From: Streptomyces microflavus
GTDB lineage: Bacteria > Actinomycetota > Actinomycetes > Streptomycetales > Streptomycetaceae
Direction of reading: 5' to 3'
Assembly (NCBI RefSeq): GCF_014650075.1
Contig: NZ_BMUG01000001.1
Coordinates: 262,710 to 326,709, forward strand
Length of the DNA stretch: 64,000 bases
The notes below the pieces were generated by a model. The model saw only the letters and a program-made list of their open reading frames with translations, was not told the origin of the DNA and did not search any database. Position numbers and translations under genes: made by a program. This document shows positions 61,295 to 64,000 of this stretch, piece after piece. Positions within the stretch are counted from its first letter, which is position 1. Each line of letters starts with the position of its first letter.

Positions 61295-62146
61295 TCAGCC
61301 TGTGGCCGCCGCCCTCTCCGCACCCGCACCCGCGTCCGCGTCCGTCTCCGCTTCGGCGGCGGACGCGGGCGCGCGTTCCGTGGCGGCCTCCGTATGGGCG
61401 GGGTCATGGGGGATGAAGGAGACCCGGACGCCTTCACCCAGCGGCGTCAGGCTGAAGTCGGCGTCCAGGGCGCGGGCGAGCCGGGCCAGCAGGGGCACCG
61501 TCGGCATGGACCCCCCGAGCTCCAGCTTGGATACCTGCGGCTGGCTCATCCGGGCACGCCGGGCCAGCTCGGTCTGGGCCAGCCCCAGCGCCGTACGACG
61601 GTCGTAGACGGCCTGTCCGAGGTCCCAGGCCAGATCCAGCTCCAGGCGGCGCCGCACGCGCTCCGCGCTCTCGGCGCTGTCCTCGCCCTCCGAGATGCTC
61701 TCGGCGACCTTCCGGTCCCGGGCAAGCTTCCACTGTGCGTGACTCACCATGTGGCTCTTCCTTTCCAGACGTCGCGTCCAGACATCGCGGATGAATGTGT
61801 CGTGGGCGGGCTCGTGCTCCGTCTCGCAGATCGCCTTGGCGCGCCTGGCGCGGGCGATCTCCGCATTCTCGCGCTGCCGCGTCTTGCGGAAGACGGTCAG
61901 CAGGACGACCCGGCGCCCAGGCGCCAGCCAGTACGAGATCCGCACGGCTTCACGATTGCGCCCCATCTCGAACCGGAGCTCCCGCACTCCGTCCCCGATG
62001 AACCGGGAGTGCGGCTCGTCCAGCGTGGTCGCGCACCGCGCCAACCTGCCCGCCGCGTGTGCCGCCCGTTCGTAGTCATTCGCCGACAGGTTCGTCAGCC
62101 ACAGTCGGACCTCCGGCTCGATCTCGATGATGAAGGGTTCTTCCAT
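61295..62146 (-). CDS. Toxin-antitoxin fusion: HigB/RelE-like toxin joined to HTH antitoxin
   Basis: One 283-residue frame holds two proteins normally separate. Residues 1-125 are a HigB/Gp49-like RNase toxin (MEEPFIIEIEPEVRLWLTNL, FEMGRNREAVRISYWLAPGRRVVLLTVFRKTRQRENAEIARARRAK). From Met133 runs an HTH antitoxin (MVSHAQWKLARDRKVAESI, ALGLAQTELARRARMSQPQVSKLELGGSMPTVPLLARLARALDADF). Two 13-bp copies (61764-61776, 61777-61789) lie at the junction. Without one copy, the toxin frame ends ...DVWKGRATW-stop, with the TGA inside ATGGTGA of the antitoxin start, the usual coupled layout. The antitoxin ATG (61750) keeps its own AGGAAG site, so it may still be made alone. There is no ribosome site before the toxin ATG; a leaderless start is possible. 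Confidence 0.85.
   Translation of the reverse strand: MEEPFIIEIEPEVRLWLTNLSANDYERAAHAAGRLARCATTLDEPHSRFIGDGVRELRFEMGRNREAVRISYWLAPGRRVVLLTVFRKTRQRENAEIARARRAKAICETEHEPAHDTFIRDVWTRRLERKSHMVSHAQWKLARDRKVAESISEGEDSAESAERVRRRLELDLAWDLGQAVYDRRTALGLAQTELARRARMSQPQVSKLELGGSMPTVPLLARLARALDADFSLTPLGEGVRVSFIPHDPAHTEAATERAPASAAEAETDADAGAGAERAAATG
61764..61789. repeat. 13-bp tandem duplication at toxin-antitoxin junction
   Basis: TCCAGACGTCGCG and TCCAGACATCGCG adjoin each other and differ at one base. Thirteen bases shift the frame by one, which fuses the toxin and antitoxin frames. Confidence 0.88.
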
Positions 62147-62154
62147 ATAGTGAA

Positions 62155-62183
62155 CCGTATATATTCGGCAGTGTATATCGGTA
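62155..62183. promoter_or_regulatory. GTATAT-type repeats in toxin-antitoxin promoter
   Basis: CGTATATATTCGG and GTGTATATCGG (plus strand) are repeated AT-rich elements just before the toxin start. They fit an operator bound by the HTH antitoxin and overlap a -10-like TATAC. Confidence 0.5.
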
Positions 62184-62341
62184 TGGAGGGAGCCGGAAGT
62201 CCACCGGACGAGTGAAGGGGGCGTCGCGCCTTGACTCGCCCCGTTTGTTGCGGAGGGATGAAATCCGCTCCCCGCCGTGTTGGTGCCTTCCGGAAGATCA
62301 GGCGAGAACAGACGGATCAGCGGACAGGCCGGGAGGCAACG

Positions 62342-64000
62342 CGTGACGGGCGCAGAGCAACAGGGGTGGGGCCGACGGCTGACCGGGTACGCGTGGCGGT
62401 ACCGGCGGAACGTCGTGCTCGCGCTCGGTTCCTCGCTCGCCGGGATGGCCGTCATGGCCCTCGTGCCGCTGATCACCAAGGTGATCATCGATGACGTCGT
62501 CACCGACCACACGCGCTCGCTCGCCGTCTGGACCGGCCTCCTCATCGGGGCCGCCGTCCTCGTCTACATCGCCACCTACATCCGCCGCTACTACGGCGGC
62601 CGGCTCGCCCTGGACGTCCAGCACGATCTGCGTACGGACATGTACACGACGATCACCCGGCTCGACGGGAAGCGTCAGGACGAGCTGTCCACCGGGCAGG
62701 TCGTCGGGCGGGCCACCAGCGACCTCCAGCTCATCCAGGGGCTGCTGTTCATGCTCCCGATGACCATCGGGAACGTCCTGCTCTTCATCATCTCGCTGGT
62801 GATCATGGCGTGGCTGTCCCTGCCGCTCACCCTCGTCGCCCTCGCCGTCGCCCCCGCCCTCTGGTTCATCGCCCGCCGCTCCAAGGCCCGCCTCTTCCCC
62901 GCCACCTGGTACGCCCAGGGCCAGGCCGCCGCCGTCGCCGGAGTCGTCGACGGGGCCGTCTCCGGGGTCCGGGTCGTCAAGGGGTTCGGCCAGGAGGACC
63001 AGGAGACCGGCAAGCTCCGTGAGGTCAGCCGGCGGCTCTTCGCCGGGCGGCTGCGCACCATCCGGCTGAACTCCCGCTACACCCCCGCCCTCCAGGCCGT
63101 GCCCGCCCTCGGCCAGGTCGCCATGCTCGCCCTCGGCGGCTGGCTGGCCACCCGGGGAGAGATCACCCTCGGCACGTTCGTCGCCTTCTCCACCTACCTC
63201 GCCCAGCTCGTCGGCCCGGTCCGGATGCTCGCCATGGTCCTCACCGTCGGCCAGCAGGCCCGCGCCGGTGTGGAACGCGTCCTGGAGCTCATCGACACCG
63301 AGCCCTCCATGAAGGACGGCACCAAGGAGCTGCCCGCCGACGCCCCGGCCGGGATCGAGTTCGACGACGTACGGTTCGCGTACGACGAGGAGCGCCCGGT
63401 CCTCGACGGCTTCTCGCTCACCGTCGAACCCGGCGAGACCATGGCGATCGTCGGCGCCTCCGGCAGCGGCAAATCCACCGTCTCGCTCCTGGTGCCCCGC
63501 TTCTACGACGTCTCCCACGGCGCCGTCCTCATCGGCGGCCACGACGTCCGCGAGCTCACCCAGGCGTCCCTGCGCTCCGCCATCGGGCTCGTCCCCGAGG
63601 ACAGCTTCCTCTTCTCCGACACCGTCCGCTCCAACATCGCCTACGGCTTCCCCGACGCCACCCAGGAGCAGATCGAGCAGGCCGCCCGCGCCGCCCAGGC
63701 CCACGGGTTCATCTCCGCGCTGCCCGACGGGTACGACACCACAGTCGGCGAGCACGGACTCACCCTCTCCGGCGGCCAGCGCCAGCGGGTCGCCCTCGCC
63801 CGCGCCATCCTCACCGACCCCCGGCTCCTCCTCCTGGACGACGCCACCTCCGCCGTCGACGCCCGCGTCGAGCACGAGATCCACGAGGCCCTCAAGCAGG
63901 TGATGGCGGGCCGCACGACGCTCCTCATCGCCCACCGCCGCTCCACCCTCCAGCTCGCCGACCGCATCGCCGTCCTGGACGGCGGGAAACTCGCCGCCCT
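62342..64000 (+). CDS. ABC exporter, fused membrane and ATPase domains (cut by window end)
   Basis: The gene starts at GTG 62342 after GGGAGG and runs past the window end, giving 553 codons here. A six-helix exporter domain (VVLALGSSLAGMAVMALVPLITKVIID, then TLRTDMYTTITRLDGKRQDELSTGQVVGRATSDLQ) is followed by an ATPase: Walker A GASGSGKST (63454-63480), Q-loop VPEDSFLFSDTV, signature LSGGQRQRVALARA and Walker B LLLLDDATSAVD, then the H-loop AHRRST. The type I exporter type suits drug, lipid or peptide export. Whether it ends soon after 64000 or continues as a double-length protein cannot be seen. Confidence 0.9.

Overview
The window is a GC-rich actinobacterial chromosome segment and almost certainly comes from a Streptomyces. 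Supporting signs are third-position GC bias throughout, GTG and TTG starts, TTA leucine codons confined to two genes that look developmental or secreted, the adpA-orn gene pair, a desferrioxamine (desABCD) operon with iron boxes, and DasR-type sites. As I remember it, the order orn, adpA, glmS, hexosaminidase, desDCBA and then the acdH/hmgL/acc cluster matches the core region of S. coelicolor. The species cannot be fixed from sequence reading alone.

Layout. 1-9.4 kb: a secreted chitin-active LPMO under a perfect DasR-type palindrome, tRNA-His, orn, adpA (with its TTA codon), a universal stress protein, glmS, two small conserved proteins and a GH20 hexosaminidase. This block holds chitin/GlcNAc use next to the central developmental regulator. 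9.4-15.5 kb: desferrioxamine biosynthesis desABCD and the ferric-siderophore reductase gene desF, each unit behind an iron box. 15.6-24.2 kb: an accessory stretch in the place where desE might be expected. It holds 28-bp tandem repeats, a GNAT gene, an MFS exporter with a divergent HxlR regulator, a 1,451-residue GH92 mannosidase joined to a purple-acid-phosphatase-like domain, and an AGNAAV-motif protein with a GHG/HYACC domain resembling polymorphic-toxin (Stv) modules.

24.2-30.8 kb: a leucine/acyl-CoA catabolic operon (carboxyltransferase, biotin carboxylase, HMG-CoA lyase, acyl-CoA dehydrogenase) with a divergent TetR regulator. Two GTTAA-N6-type palindromes lie between them, one on the regulator's probable -35. 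30.8-45.3 kb: membrane and envelope genes (GPP34, DUF418), a NAD(P)-binding protein with divergent TetR, a two-gene polysaccharide operon (GT2 synthase plus an acyltransferase-SGNH-GH16 fusion), a cation efflux protein, thioesterase and acyl-CoA dehydrogenase. 45.3-55.3 kb: small regulators, stress and hypothetical genes, including two paralogues of an unrecognised family and a 590-residue orphan with a possible bacterial PH-like C-terminus.

55.3-61.3 kb: a PucR regulator divergent from a symporter-ureohydrolase-ThDP enzyme operon that probably handles a guanidino compound. 61.3-62.2 kb: a HigB/HigA-like toxin-antitoxin pair fused into one reading frame, apparently by a 13-bp tandem duplication. 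The window ends inside an ABC exporter gene. No CRISPR array, insertion sequence or prophage was seen.

The most interesting items are the fused toxin-antitoxin with its visible mutational cause, the GT2/acyltransferase-SGNH-GH16 polysaccharide operon with a DasR-like site in its promoter region, the GH92-phosphatase fusion, the AGNAAV/Stv-like protein, the orphan 590-residue protein, and the paired palindromic operators.
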